Source: Rhyacichthys aspro (lineage: Eukaryota > Chordata > Actinopteri > Gobiiformes > Rhyacichthyidae). Taken from it: a stretch of DNA of 64,000 nt. Where the stretch lies: positions 4,357,773 through 4,421,772 of the forward strand of contig CM072160.1 in assembly GCA_036850595.1 (NCBI GenBank), written 5' to 3'. Position 1 is the first letter of the stretch. Each line of letters opens with the position of its first letter. A program made the position numbers and the translations under genes. Shown here piece by piece: positions 12,448 to 24,960 of this stretch. Below the pieces are notes generated by a model. The model was not told the origin of the DNA. It made no database searches and saw only the letters and a program-made list of their open reading frames with translations.

Positions 12448-15286
12448 CTTTAATAACTCTGGTTAGCTCAATTTTTGCACCAAAGATAGGTTTTATAATG
12501 GCACAACGACTTACTAAATCTGGACTGTGACCAGGTTTTCTATTCTACCTTCTCACAACAGCTGGATTCTCACAAGATTTACCAACTCACAGTAATCCAT
12601 GTTGTCCTTCTCAAAGTTCACAGTCATGGGCGTGTTTTAGATTTAAGAAGAAAACATGACGCCTTTGCTTTGATTGAATTAAATGATCAGTTTCTTGTTG
12701 GTGCTTTACTTAATGAGCCTCCAGTTTTGGTCTGTTTCCAGGTTTATCACAGGACAACCCTTTTAACCAAAGGCATTAATGGACTCAGAGACTCTAGCCT
12801 GAGGGACACATTTCCAATCTGTGTCCATCGTTAACTGTCCAGTGTTCTCTTGTTTGGTTTGAGGCTGTGTTTGATGGCTCGGCTGTTGAGTTAATGCCAG
12901 GTTTGAGATGAGAGTGAAGCCTGGTCTTTGTTATTCAGATCAGACGGAGTGAGGACGCAGTCTGCTCCGATGGTTTTCTGCTCCGATGCAACTTTTAATC
13001 AGGCTCCGAAGTGTGACAGGAGCCCTTTAGCAGTGTGTCGAATTATCGGTGACAAAAAAACTCCACGATAACAAGCTGTTTTGTTAAAATAGTGAAGCAA
13101 AACAAGAGTATTGGGAAGTAGTATCCATTTATTCTTACACAACTTCCGTCAACTTTAACAAATTTGTGATAGTATTGAGTTGCCAGCTCCAGAAGCAGGG
13201 GTAGTTTTTGGAGGCAGATGTGAGACTAAACTAAACGTCAGATTTACAGACGGCACTGACCTGAATCCTGATTAAAACCACATTAAAGCGAGCTGCTGTT
13301 TCATGTCATTCAGACGCCTTCCTTTGAGTCTGGTCCAAAAGTACATCGAGTTCTGAATGTGGACACCTCATTACGTCGAGCTGTACGTCTTCTGTAGGAT
13401 CTATTCACTCTGAAGCTCACTGGCAGGCCTCAGATTTTACATTTCTCCTTTAGATCTTTGTCCTTCTTTTTAATGTAAAGGACAGTTTCGAACCATAACA
13501 AGCCAGTGTCCCTCATAATGGATGATACAGTGCTCTTTCCACTCAGATTTCTTCTTTGTTATGTAATAGTGATGCGCTGAATGACAAAATGTTGGCCTAA
13601 ATAAAGAAGCAGGCTCGATAATGGACAAAAAGTTGGAGAATCTGGTTGAGATGATGGTGTGTAACAGCTCCGAATTCAGCGTGAAGCAGGAAAACTCTTG
13701 AAAATGTAAAGAAAATGTGTCTCTGGTTTGACAGATGTGAAGAAACTGTCAAAAACCCAATGGACCACCATTCTTCCGCTCTGCATCAGGATTGAGGTGA
13801 AGGAGAGGGCTACCAGCTTTAGGTTTTAGGTTCTGACCGTCACAGAGGACTCGTCCCGGGACAGTAACACCGCCTCAGCCAAAGGAAAGGCCCAGCAGCA
13901 TCTTTTTTGTGCAGAGTTATGGACTGTTATTGTGGTTGTCCAGCTGCACTGAGACTGAAGACCCAGAAAGAGAAGATCCAGGTGCGTACGGGACAGAACA
14001 GAATCTACCCCGGGGCAGTTTGGGTACTTACCGAACCCTCCAGACCCCAACCTGACCCCACACACACATCAATAACTGTGGACTCCAGTCCTCGTCAAAC
14101 TCTACCTCATCAAAAACTGAGCACAGGACTTTGATGCACTTCAAATGCTTTTAGCACATTAATAATCCTGTTCTTTTTGTGCTGTTACTGGAATTAAAAC
14201 AAATGTGCCTCACGCTGATTTTATATGAACTAACTAAAGATGGTTTCTAAGAGCTACCGAACCACTTTCCAAAGATCTACTGCTGAAATTGAATTGATTA
14301 CTTTGTACATATTTGTCTTTTATGTTTTGTTTTGTTTCCTTTTTTTTTTCTTAAAATCATAGAACATATTCATTCAATCAAAAATAGTTTAAAAAAAAGT
14401 CAACTGTAAACACATTATTTAACATTTTATCTTTCATAAAAGAGATATGAACTCTCACAAACCCAAATAAAACCTCATCTTTTGGTCCCAACCCTTGTAA
14501 ACATAACATATATTTGCACGTCCTACGCTCCTCTGTAAACCTCGACAGCTCCACAGTTGAATTTTCTTTTCCGTCGTCGTTTGAACCTAAATATTTTCCT
14601 CTAACGAACTGCGTTATCTGGTGCTATTCATTATCCTTAATAGAAATGATTAGAGGCTCATTGGGAGAAGGTCTAATCTGTGACTGTGGCCTTTCCGACA
14701 TGAATTCGTTTTGCTTTCTGCCTTCAGCGCGGTCTGTTAGCGCACGACTATTTCCAATTTCACATGAACTCGCTCTGCGGAGGCTAATGGGAATATACAG
14801 GCTGGAAATGGACTCGTATTTGACAAAAGGAGCCTGGAAAGTGTCTGTTGGAAGCTAATCAAACACTGACGGGGTTCACAAACATCCTGGAAAACCTGGA
14901 ATAATGTTGGAATATTGTGTGCAAATTCTGACATTTCACTGATGACACAACATTTACTATAAATAACAATAAATAATGCGATAAATAAATGTTAAGATAC
15001 CAATTAAAGCATTAAATTGTTTGGATCAGATTAATTTCACTTATTTTTTAATATTTCCTTATTCTGGACTGATTTCAGGTCGGATTAGACCAGAAACACA
15101 GGCTGAGGCTTCACATACATCAATATTATCATCAGAGATATCTTTCCAAGAACCTAAAATGTGTCTGTCCTTGAGAAAGAAATGTGTTTAAGACTCTCCG
15201 TTTTACATTTGCATACGGATGAGAGGCCTGGAGTTAAATGTGCATTTTTAAAAATATCTGCACATGAGATAAGTCGTCTTCTAGAT

Positions 15287-15340
15287 CATTCATTCTCAAA
15301 CTGAATACTTTACTACTGCTACCCTGGCCCCTTTTATTGG
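15287..15340 (+). mobile_element. Possible left end of a different hAT-like element
   Basis: CATTCATTCTCAAACTGAAT resembles the CAGTGGTTCTCAAACT terminus of hAT elements. It is preceded by TTCTAGAT (15279-15286), which fits the hAT target preference. No right end was found, so this is only a suggestion. Confidence 0.3.
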
Positions 15341-15860
15341 TGAGTATATCAGAATTAAATAATAACCATATTTTTCCTTGGTTTAATCCAGGCTTTAGTT
15401 ATGTTTTAGTGCTGTTAAAAGCTTTTACGAATGTTTCAATCAATTTAAATCATTTTTTCCTGGGGATAACAATGAATAATAAATAATATTCATATGGAAA
15501 TAAACTGCCTCCGGTGTAAACACTTGTATGGGTTAATTAAATAGGTCTGCATGGCTGTATGAGAGGTATATAATAACGGTTGTTGAAATTACAGCCTTCA
15601 CATAAATTTGATTACAATCAAACTGTGAGTGACTGACCACAACAAAGGCCTCCACAGAAACTCAATTAGATTAAGAACCGGGGCTATTATTTAACAAAGT
15701 TATAATGAAGAGCCATAGTTAATTTAACCTTGAACAAGTACGCCAAGTTTTCAAAGATTGTCTGAACACTTGAAAATAAATCCAGTAAAACCTTTTTATC
15801 TAAAAACAGATAGAAACGGAGAAAGAAGTGAAGCTTAAAGCAACCTTGTGTGACTTTTCT

Positions 15861-15875
15861 CCAGCAGAGGGCGCT
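15861..15875 (+). promoter_or_regulatory. Perfect CTCF core motif
   Basis: CCAGCAGAGGGCGCT matches the vertebrate CTCF core consensus CCASYAGRKGGCRS at every position. It is at 15861-15875 in otherwise repeat-free sequence. A match alone does not prove binding, and some fish repeats carry this motif. Confidence 0.5.
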
Positions 15876-16888
15876 GATCTCTCTCTGTGGAACCTCACTG
15901 TCAGCGGCGGCCATGTTTGTTTACCAGTAGAGACGTTTAAGATGACAAGTTTGGAAGAAAAAAAAAACATATTTACGGTCATTTTAGTGTGTTTTGTTTA
16001 AATACGACAGTTCCACCAGTGTATTGGCCTATTTTCTTTATTATATGTGTTGTATTGTAGGGCCTTACTCACTAATCTTACCGTCCCGGGACAGGAACAT
16101 TATATAGAGTTCTGTTTCAGTGAGATAGGCCTGATTCTACTGATCTAATGTCTAGAAACCGTTAAAATAATCTGAGAATATATATTTTTGGGCTAAAAGT
16201 TAAGCAGTGCTACTTCAAATATCTCTATATTCTTTGGTCCAGGGCTTTAATCAAAAACACGACTGTCCAAATACAACTGAGTCCATTTTCTGGAGCTAAA
16301 TTAAATCTAAAGTAGCCACATTGATATTTTTTTGTCAGTGGTTGATTTGTTCATATTCATGGTTGCTTTGGTTAACTACAATTGACATCACACACCTTTA
16401 CACAGCTAAATTAACGTATTTTTCTCCATTTATAGATTGGTTGTCATGGTGAGTACATTTACACTGATAATGTCCTGGAAAATATTCACCAGAAATCACA
16501 GAAACCCTTAGATCTGGGTTTAATTACCGTGTGGTGCTGACTGCTGTTGTTACCTGACCCACTCCAGTCAGTCCACATTAACGTCCTCTTTCTCCGATCC
16601 ACAAAAACAACAACCAGGAGCAAAAAAAAAAAAAAGAGAGAAAAAAGCAGCGAAAGAGTCGATGCTGTGATAAAGCTGCCTTCGAAGCCCGGGAAGTGTT
16701 CACTGAACGAGACGCTGGACGGTAATGAGTCCTGACAAAGTGGAAACAGTTGGGATTAAAACTCTGGAGCTGTGGATGTGACAAGAGTGGGTTTGGCTCT
16801 AATTAAACAAAATAGTGACAACAGCAGAACTGAGACCCGAGAATAAGCCACACGCCACATTTTACTTTGAACCAGAGACCTTTAGTGA

Positions 16889-17880
16889 TGTTTTATTTGG
16901 TTTTTTAATGCATTTAGTTGGTGATATTTTTGGAACTATGTTTTTTACTGGATCAGAACAGGTTTTATTTGGATTTGAACAGGTTTTAGATGGATTTGAA
17001 CAGGTTTTATTTGGATTTGAACAGGTTTTAGATGGGTTTAAACAGGTTTTATTTGGATTTGAACAGGTTTTATTTGGATTTGAACAGGTTTTAGATGGAT
17101 TTGAACAGGTTATATTTGGATTTGAACAGGTTTTATTTGGATTTGAACAGGTTTTATTTGGATTTGAACAGGTTTTATTTGGATTTGAACAGGTTATATT
17201 TGGATTTGAACAGGTTTTATTTGGATTTGAACAGGTTTTATTTGGATTTGAACAGGTTTTAGATGGATTTGAACAGGTTTTAGATGGGTTTAAACAGGTT
17301 TTATTTGGATTTGAACAGGTTTTATTTGGATTTGAACAGGTTTTATTTGGATTTGAACAGGTTTTATTTGGATTTGAACAGGTTTTAATTGGATTTGAAC
17401 AGGTTTTAGATGGATTTGAATCAGATTTATTTAATTTGTTCATGAAATCTTAAGCCAATTTTTACTACAAACATAAAATCTGTTCAAATCTAACTAAAAC
17501 CTGTTCAGATCTAACTAAAACCTGTTCAAATCCAACAAAAACCTGTTCAAATCCAACAAAAACCTGTTCAAATCTAACTACAACCTGTTAAATTTCAAAC
17601 CTGTTCAAGGCAAATCCAAATAAAACCTGATGAAGTCCAACTAAAACCTTTTATAACGTGTTCAAATCCAAATAAAATCCATTCAAATCCAACTAAAACC
17701 AGTTCAAATACATCTAAACCCTATTTAAATCCAACAATAACCTGTTCAAATCCAACTAAAACCAGTTTCCTTAAAAGAAAAAATGACTTTTGTAAAACTC
17801 AAATGAAGATGAACCTTTACAAATTTAGTAAAAACATTCCAAGTGTCACCATCTTTATCCCCTGAAATGATTCTTATAGT
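16889..17880 (-). mobile_element. HT4: hAT-type copy with both arms of the palindromic array, ends lost
   Basis: The left part starts inside the subterminal block (GATGTTTTATTTGG...AATGCATTTAG). About 22 A-oriented monomers (GGATTTGAACAGGTTTTA) run from 16955 to 17425. Then come TTTGTTCATGAAATCTTAAG, the hinge (TTTTTACTACAAACATAAAA, about 17459-17478), and 13 or more B-oriented units, some damaged, to about 17765. The right subterminal block stops at CTGAAATGATTCTTATAG with no terminal repeat. The A-arm gives open frames on both strands (FEQVLFG and NPNKTCS heptads), which are not proteins. Confidence 0.82.
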
Positions 17881-18670
17881 CATGCTCTATAGATATTTAT
17901 TGGGATCATCCATTGTGTTACACTTGGGTCTCATTCCTGCATCTCATACATGCTTCACATTTAATTTTGAGGCTTTGTATTTGTCAAATCTTTGCACGGA
18001 CAACATAGAAGGCCATTGAGTTACTTATTTACCTCACTGTGTAACTGAAAAACCACATTAAAAAGTGAAAATGTGCTTTAAAAATGTGTGGAGATAGACC
18101 TTTTCCAGCGGACTTTAATTATTATTCCACAAATGAACAGAACAGCACACTTCAGATCTAATTATAGCCAGTGTCTGAGTTGCCCTTGTAAAATGCTTGA
18201 TTAGAGGTTTTGATTTAACTCGCTGCTGATCCAGGAGCATTCGTAGTGTTCACTCAGCACAGCCACTAATTCCACACCGTCACATGTCCAACCACAGCCA
18301 GCTACAATTAACCTAACGAGAGTCACCCGCATTATCCCCGAGGCACGACTCTGCTGCTCCGTCCAAGCTGCAGTCGCTTCAGATGAGCTCACGACGGTTT
18401 GTTTAGATCCTGAAAACACAAACATACAAACTGCTGACATGGATCCCACTCATTCTCTTACTTCTCAGCAGCAACGACAATAAAGAGATCAAGACTGTGT
18501 TTAAAAAGGGAGAAAATGATGCAAAAAACCCCCAAAAATGACACTGAAAAAGAGGCTCAAGAACGTTTAACAGAGCGTAACACATTAAAATTGTAATATA
18601 CTTTAGTTATTTTTCAAAATTCCAGGAGATTTCGCTTTTTATGATTTTTACAAGACTAAGAACTGTACAA

Positions 18671-19409
18671 CACACATCAAACTCAAGGCCTTTGCAAAGT
18701 TTTATGTGGCCCTTCAATGCATTTAGAAGGTGATATTTTTGGCATTAGGTTTAAATCGGATTTGAACAGGTTTTAGATGGATTTTTGCTAAAAAGATAGA
18801 TAAAATCTGTTCAAATCCAACTACAACCTGTTCAAATCTATCTAAAAGCTGTTCATATCCAATTAAAACCTGGTCAAATCCATTTAAAACCTCTTCCAAT
18901 CCATCAAAAAACTGTTCAAATTCAACTAAAACATGTTCAAATCCATCTAAAAACTGTTCAAATTCATCTAAAACATGTTCAAATCCATCTAAAAACTGTT
19001 CAAATTCAACTGAAATTGTTTGAATCCATCTAAAACCTGTTCAAATCCATCTAAAACCTGGTCAAATCCATCTAAAAGCTGTTCAAATTCAACTAAAACA
19101 TGTTCAAATCCATCTAAAAACTGTTCAAATTCACCTAAACCTGTTCAAATCCAACTAAAACCTGCTCAAATTCAACTAAAACCTGCTCAAATTCACCTAA
19201 AACCTATTCAAATCTATCCAAAACCTGTTCAAATCCAACTAAAACATAAAAGGAGGAAATTAATGTTAAAGATAACTTTAGTAAGTCTCAATTGAAGATG
19301 AAATCTCACATTTAAAATGTAATAAAAGCCAATTGTCACCATCTTCGGCTCCTGAAATGATTCTTATTAACTATCGTGGCCCCTCACCACTTTGAGTTCG
19401 ACAACACTG
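18671..19409 (-). mobile_element. HT5: hAT-type element with 7/8 target duplication
   Basis: Starts CACACATCAAACTCAAGG and ends GAGTTCGACAACACTG. Flanks are CTGTACAA (18663-18670) and CTGTAAAA (19410-19417). Inside are the subterminal block (AAGTTTTATGTGGCCC), about one and a half A-oriented monomers (CGGATTTGAACAGGTTTTAG), the hinge (GATTTTTGCTAAAAAGATAG), then about 20 B-oriented monomers. The right subterminal block reads CACCATCTTCGGCTCCTGAA. This copy shows the full left-A-hinge-B-right order in its simplest form. Confidence 0.88.
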
Positions 19410-20029
19410 CTGTAAAAGTATGAATCATGTCGGACTAAACCCTTTTCTTCTTCCTGTCGTCCACACTTCAATCACTTTACGACGACGTTGTTCAGATTCT
19501 GCTGTGACCGACGCAGTAAAGGGACCTGAGGCGACAAGAATCAGAGTTAATCCAGAGACGCAGGGTAAATACAATACAATATCAGACTTACAAAGGTGAC
19601 AGGACACATGGTGATGTCCTGTGTCGACCTGTATACGAGGAAGGATAGCAGTTTATCACCAGCATTTAGAGCTTTCTCTCATAGGAACAGATTGGTTTCA
19701 AAGCCAAAAACCCAACCACTTTGAGTATTTGTAGAATATGTTCGTAGAATTGTGCATAAGCAAAAAAAACATTTATCAAAGTTAAATCTGTGTTGAAATC
19801 CTTTCCCTTCTCAGCCGTTTCAACTCAGTATCATTTGAACCTGTTTATCTAATGAGCTGGGCTTTATGCAGTACTTATCTATGCTCATGGTGGACTGTTA
19901 GATTGTTTTGTAAATGAATATAACCTGCTCTGAACATTTAATTCCTGCATCCATTGCTACTGCCTCCTGGAAATCCAACACGAATCCACACACTGTATAT
20001 TTGGTGCAATGCATTTAAATTCAAACCAG

Positions 20030-20455
20030 ACCAATTTTCACCACAAAATACTAATACGTTGCATTAAATCTAAGTTTAGAGCTGACCTGAAGCTTTTATC
20101 TTTGGAGTTTGTCTCGTTAAACACTTCGTTGAAGCATTGACAACATTTATCTATGTTTCATTTGCTGCTGTTTCTCTATTTTTATCTTTTTTGAGCTGTT
20201 TCTCTGTAAAATAAGACGTATTTCCAACAGAATAACCCATTTCCTTGGTTTATTTCCTTGTTCCTTCGTTGTTGACATCAGTGTCGACCAATGGGAGCGC
20301 TCCTTTTTACCTGAAGTGAGCTGTGATTGGACAAAATCCTGCTGTGGACTGATCATTCTCGTCTATTAAAAATCTTAATTATAAAGACTAGATCACGTCT
20401 TAAGGTCTCATTTTTTCACTGATGATTCCTGTTACAATAAACTTTAGAAGATTTA
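20030..20455 (+). repeat. R2 dispersed repeat with CCAAT boxes
   Basis: Shares CACCACAAAATACTAATACG, TTTAGAGCTGACCTGA, TGACATCAGTGTCGACCAAT (20274-20293), GAGCTGTGATTGGACAAAAT, AATTATAAAGACTAGATCAC and GATTCCTGTTACAATAAACT with other copies. Inside, a CRE-like TGACATCA, a direct CCAAT and an inverted ATTGG lie within about 60 bases. No open reading frame of note. Class unknown; an LTR or DNA-element relic is possible. Confidence 0.7.
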
Positions 20456-23400
20456 ACTAAATGCAACAGGCAGGTTTAAGGTTTGCTCTTTTTCTCAATT
20501 TAACAAAGGCTAAACGCTACAAAAAATACCACATTAATGTAGAATTATCCTGAATGTTGTGCTATGAACTCATTTTGATTCTCATTTGTGTCCACTTCGA
20601 AGGCTTAATAGAACAATAAGCCCAGTCTGACTAAAGCTTTCCTCCAAATGTACTGACTGATGAGGGATTTAAAAGAAATACCTGGCTGCCATTAAGATTA
20701 TATGAGTCCAATTGAAAGCACTTCCCGAAGCAGTTTCTCTTTATCTCGGTCCGTCGTCGCCGCAGCAATAACAGACTGTGATCTAATATAATAAACTCTT
20801 GACAATCACAGAGCGCGGCGTAAAGCAGTCATCTCGCAGCAGTGGCCCTGCATTTCCACGTTTGGAGAGAGCCAATTACATAACGCGGCGGTGAAGACAT
20901 GATTGCAGGTCGGGGACGCTGTGACATCTCGGGGAAATTGGGGGCTTTAATGGAGAGTTTTGCTCGACTGCTTCTATAATTCGCTGCCGGTCGGTTCGGA
21001 GAAAAGCATATTGTGATGCGTATCTGGCTCCAGCTGATTACACTGTACCGTTTTCAGATGGAGACATTTCTTTTTTTTTTTGCAGTGCAGCTCCAAAGCA
21101 ATAACGTGATCATTTGTGTTTACAGTGGCAGCGCAATAGAACCGCCTTGTTAGGTTTTTAATTTGCGAATGTCATCTTTGGGCGTCCCTAATCGCGTTTG
21201 TAATCAGGAGCGTCGATTTCCGAAAGCAAGAGCGTGAGAAAAAGAGAAAGAGATGATGGCAAAAAGACGGAGGGCCACGTATATCATCTTTTCGTCATAT
21301 TGTTGACAGTGAAACATCAGGAAAAAAACACACAGACCTTTACTGGGAATAGAGTCTGGGCAGCTTCGTATGTGTCTGGCTTCTATGGCCTCACATAATA
21401 AACCAATTTAAATGCACGCGCTGCTACACAATATGGAAAAGCATGAGATTGCATTTTAAGTAAGGTCTGACCAGGATTGAAAAATCTAAATATTTGCAGA
21501 TTGTGTTTGTATTGTTTTGAAATACATTTGAATTTCTAAAATAAAGTGATCAAGATTTTTATGGGAAAATACTTTTATTCTCTGGAACAAACCAAGATCT
21601 TGCTGCTTGTATTTCATAGTTTTCCAGTTTTGTCACAGCTCAAAGAAGAATAAAGAAGAATAAAACACAGAGTATTTGGAAATTGGAAGAAGTCTATTCA
21701 AATTCAGACTAATCCTGGAGCATTAAGAGACATTCACCTGGAAATTCTGCACATAATCCCTTTAAAATGTTTTACTTAATGGAAAAATATATAGATTTTT
21801 ATGTAAATTTGCACCTTGAAACTTGAAAATCCTCTTTTGCTTTAAAGCAGTGTATTTTAAACTTCTCATCTCATAAAACAGTACATTTGTTTCTCCAGGT
21901 ACCACCTACAAATACAGTAATGATTATAGACATAGAAGTGAGTTTAATTGAATTTAAATACAGTTTAAGTGCTTCTTGTTGGACTTGAACGGGTCTAGTG
22001 CAGTTTTATTTTGATTTTAACAAGCTTTATGGTGTTTAAGTTGGTTTAAGTAGGTTCTAAATGGCTTCAGTTCTAGATTTTAACCTGCTTTAGCTGGACT
22101 TTAATTGCCTTTAAGTTGTTGTAATTGGTTTTTATTTGTATAAAATAGTAGATTATGGTTAAAATGGTCTGAAAATAACAATACTTTAAGCTTTGGTTTC
22201 GTTCTGATCAAGTGTCGTCACAGTTTTAGTCACAGTTCAGGTCTGGGTTTTATTATTTCATTGAGTCTTTAGTCCTGATTTGGTTTTGGTCCCCAGCCTC
22301 AAATAAAGGGATTAAAAAGTACGTCTAGTCCTGGTTTAATCCTCCGTCCTCCAGCCCTCTCTCTTTCTACTCGCTCTGATCTGTGCCTCACTTCACTGTC
22401 TTTTGTGTAATGGCTGCTCACGTCATAATAACGCCGTTAAAGGTGCGCTGCTCTGAGCCGAGGTCTCGGTGCCGTTTCAGAAGAGACACTCTGCCCTTTA
22501 CTTCTGCAGACGAACCATGGGGATTAGCATAAACTCTCTCTTTTGTGGAGAGCGCTCGTGTTTCAGAGAAGAGCATGACAGCAGACAAAAGAGTGAGGAG
22601 TTATACTGTCATTTAGCCTGAATTCATCTCGACTTTTACTGCAGAAGAGATTCCAAAACCCACTGCAAAGTAAATATACACAAGTAGATTTGAAAAAAGA
22701 GTACTTTTCACTTTTACGCCACTACATTTGCACGTTAGCTTTACAAGTAGTGTTTTTAAATTGTTCTAAATGTGCAACACCTTCAATAAAACGTTTTTAT
22801 ACCAGTGATTGTGTGTTTTTTGTTTTGTTTTGGGGGTTTTTTTTTAACCTATTGAGCAAATGTTGAATAAATCTTAATTACTGTAGTATTCTTGATACTT
22901 TTGATACTGCTAATAGTGTTCTCCTCTCTCCATTCTGTCTTATTGTTAGGCCTTATTATTATGTTAATGTTTTTTGGGTATATACATAGTGGTCACATGA
23001 CTCCCTCTTAATTTAAATGTGGTCCACACCTTGATGAAGACATGTTTCCTCTTTTTAATTGAATACTTTCACTCATGTTCTGCTGAGCCCCATATTGTGA
23101 TATTAATGTGTTTTTAATCCCTCTTAATTATTATTCAACAAACCTTTTTAATTAATAAAATAAATACATTTTACGTTGAGTAGTTGTTAAAATTGAGTCA
23201 AAAACTTTTACTTTTATACTTTAAAATACATTTAAAAGCAACTACTTTAATATTTTCACTTAAGTTATTATTTTAATGTGATACTTTTACTTTTACTTGA
23301 GTACATTTCTTCCCCTTTATCTGTACTTTTACTTGTAACCAACTAAAGCATGAGCCAACAATACAAACACGTGGAACAAGATACAAGAAAAATGCACAAT

Positions 23401-23837
23401 GCTAATATAATATCACTAAAAGCTGATTGATTTGATTGTTTTGATTGTAAAATACTTGACCAAACACCAGTGCATCCCCAGACGTTGGCAGGAAGCTAAA
23501 GCTAATCCCACCTGCGTAGACTGGAAGCTGCCAGGGTTCATTTACTGCTTTAATCACAAAGTTATTGAGCCATATGTCGTTTGCTGGTCGCTGCATAAAA
23601 GGTCACATCGATCGTTTATTTGCTACATCTGCGTAAATGGGACACGGGAAAGAGGGCAGGTTATGACATGTTTTTATAAATCTCCTGAAGCTGGACTTTG
23701 TGTTGGTGCAGATCCATGTTGCCTTGTTCCTGTTGAAATGGAGGAAACAGATGAATTTGATGTACATGTACAATATAGTTTATCTGTTTTTTTTATATTG
23801 TTCTTATTGTGATTAAAGCTAAACGTCCTGATTTCCT
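20456..23837. other. Intergenic sequence, mostly non-repetitive
   Basis: The first 900 bases hold the candidate conserved block at 20640-21330. From 22680 to 23400 the DNA is AT-rich with ACTTTTACTT-type strings (23220-23340), a simple degenerate repeat. A plus frame (23432-23812, 126 codons) and its opposite shadow have no domain that I recognise. Confidence 0.45.
20640..21330. other. Candidate conserved non-coding block
   Basis: A non-repetitive stretch with higher GC than its surroundings and many TAAT/ATTA and CAATTA motifs (GCCATTAAGATTATATGAG, AGCCAATTACATAACGCGGC), with no open frame of note. This mix is typical of developmental enhancers in gene deserts. Conservation cannot be judged from one sequence. 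Confidence 0.3.
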
Positions 23838-24225
23838 TCAGCCTTGAGACCTCTCCTGCTTTACTTTTATTAAAAAAATAAAACCAGAACAATTTTTCCT
23901 CCAAAATACTAATACATTTCACCAAACTGAAGTTTAGCGTTTAGCGTTAGCTTAGCTGTGACTTCAGCGTCAGCACAGCAATTATCTCTTTCTCTGCTTT
24001 TCTTTTTTCAGCTGTTTCTCTGTTAAAAGACATATTCTGCACCGAAAATACACTTTATCTGCAGCTATTAAACTTCCTGGAACGTCATGTGACAAGTGTC
24101 GACCAATGGGAGCGCTCCAAGGTTTTCTGTTCCTGAATAGAGGTTCTCATCTATTACAATCCCAGTAGATGGCATCATAAAGACTGTTTTCTCACAAATG
24201 ATTGGTTTAAACCCCATATGGTTTA
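23838..24225 (+). repeat. R2 dispersed repeat, diverged copy
   Basis: Contains TTGAGACCTCTCCTGCTTTA, TTCCTCCAAAATACTAATAC, TGACTTCAGCGTCAGCACAG, GTGTCGACCAATGGGAGCGC (24096-24115), then ATAAAGACTGTTTTCTCACA. The inverted CCAAT region is altered. It lies immediately downstream of an AT-rich open frame (23432-23812) that I do not regard as a gene. Confidence 0.65.
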
Positions 24226-24639
24226 TTTTAAAAGCATTCTCCAAACTAGAAGAAAAAAATATCTGTTACAGTCTGTTTAATAAAGTTGAAAAATCATTGT
24301 GACTAAGCTCTTGTTTCCTACCATCTCTTCCCATTCCTCATGTTTCTCTGTGTGACTCCAACACAACAACTATAGCGTATGTAGAATAAATAACACATCT
24401 CACTGTATTTTGATGTGGGTCTCACCTCAAACAGTGGCTGATACAACACAAATCCAGCTGTTACTTAAAGCGACGGCAGCGTGTTTGGTGCGTTGGGTCT
24501 GAGAGCTGTGAAGAGGCACATCCAGCGGTGGTTAATTATGCAGCGCCGTGAGGAGGACGAACACATGGAGAGAGAGCTGTCTGTTAACGCCGCATTCACA
24601 ACCAGCAACCAACGGGAACTCACTTCAATCTGTCGTTTT

Positions 24640-24960
24640 ACACTTTGGCCGAGTCCTGGTTTATTCCTTTGTCGGTTTGAATTGGTTTTCATGGATTAGT
24701 ATTGGATTTAATCCTGGTTGAGTCCTGATTTAGGCCTTGATTTAGTCATAGTTTAGCCCTGGTTGAGTCTATGTTGGATTTTTGGTTTAATTCAAGTTTA
24801 GTTGTAGAACAGCAGCAAAAGAAAACTCATTTGATTTCACTGAGTTTTGAATTTTGGTCCTGGTTTAGTCCTTGGTTTAAGCTCAGTTGATTCTTGGTTT
24901 AGACTGATTTTAGTCTTTAGTCTTTGGTTTAATGTTGGTATAATTCTGGTTGAGTGGTTA
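24640..24960. repeat. Degenerate TCCTGGTTTAG-type repeat
   Basis: Strings such as GAGTCCTGGTTTATTCC, TAATCCTGGTTGAGTCCTGA, TTAGCCCTGGTTGAGTC and GGTCCTGGTTTAGTCCTTGG recur irregularly. Same dispersed 11-bp motif family as the array at 61051; a weaker patch lies at 22200-22345. Confidence 0.6.

Larger units (their letters stand above)
12456..16888. other. Intergenic sequence with CTCF motif and possible enhancer block
   Basis: Contains the CTCF core at 15861, a possible hAT end at 15287, an A-rich tract (16621-16648), and at 14600-14860 a non-repetitive block rich in ATTA motifs. Opposed open frames at 13826-14134 show no domain. No gene recognised. Confidence 0.5.

Noticed and set aside
16815..17453. 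Overlapping frames of about 200 codons on both strands (FEQVLFG and NPNKTCS)
   Set aside because: Both strands of the HT4 array stay open because of the 21-bp period; there is no start context, domain or sequence variety.
23432..23812. 126-codon plus frame
   Set aside because: No recognisable domain, opposite strand also partly open, and no splice or promoter context.
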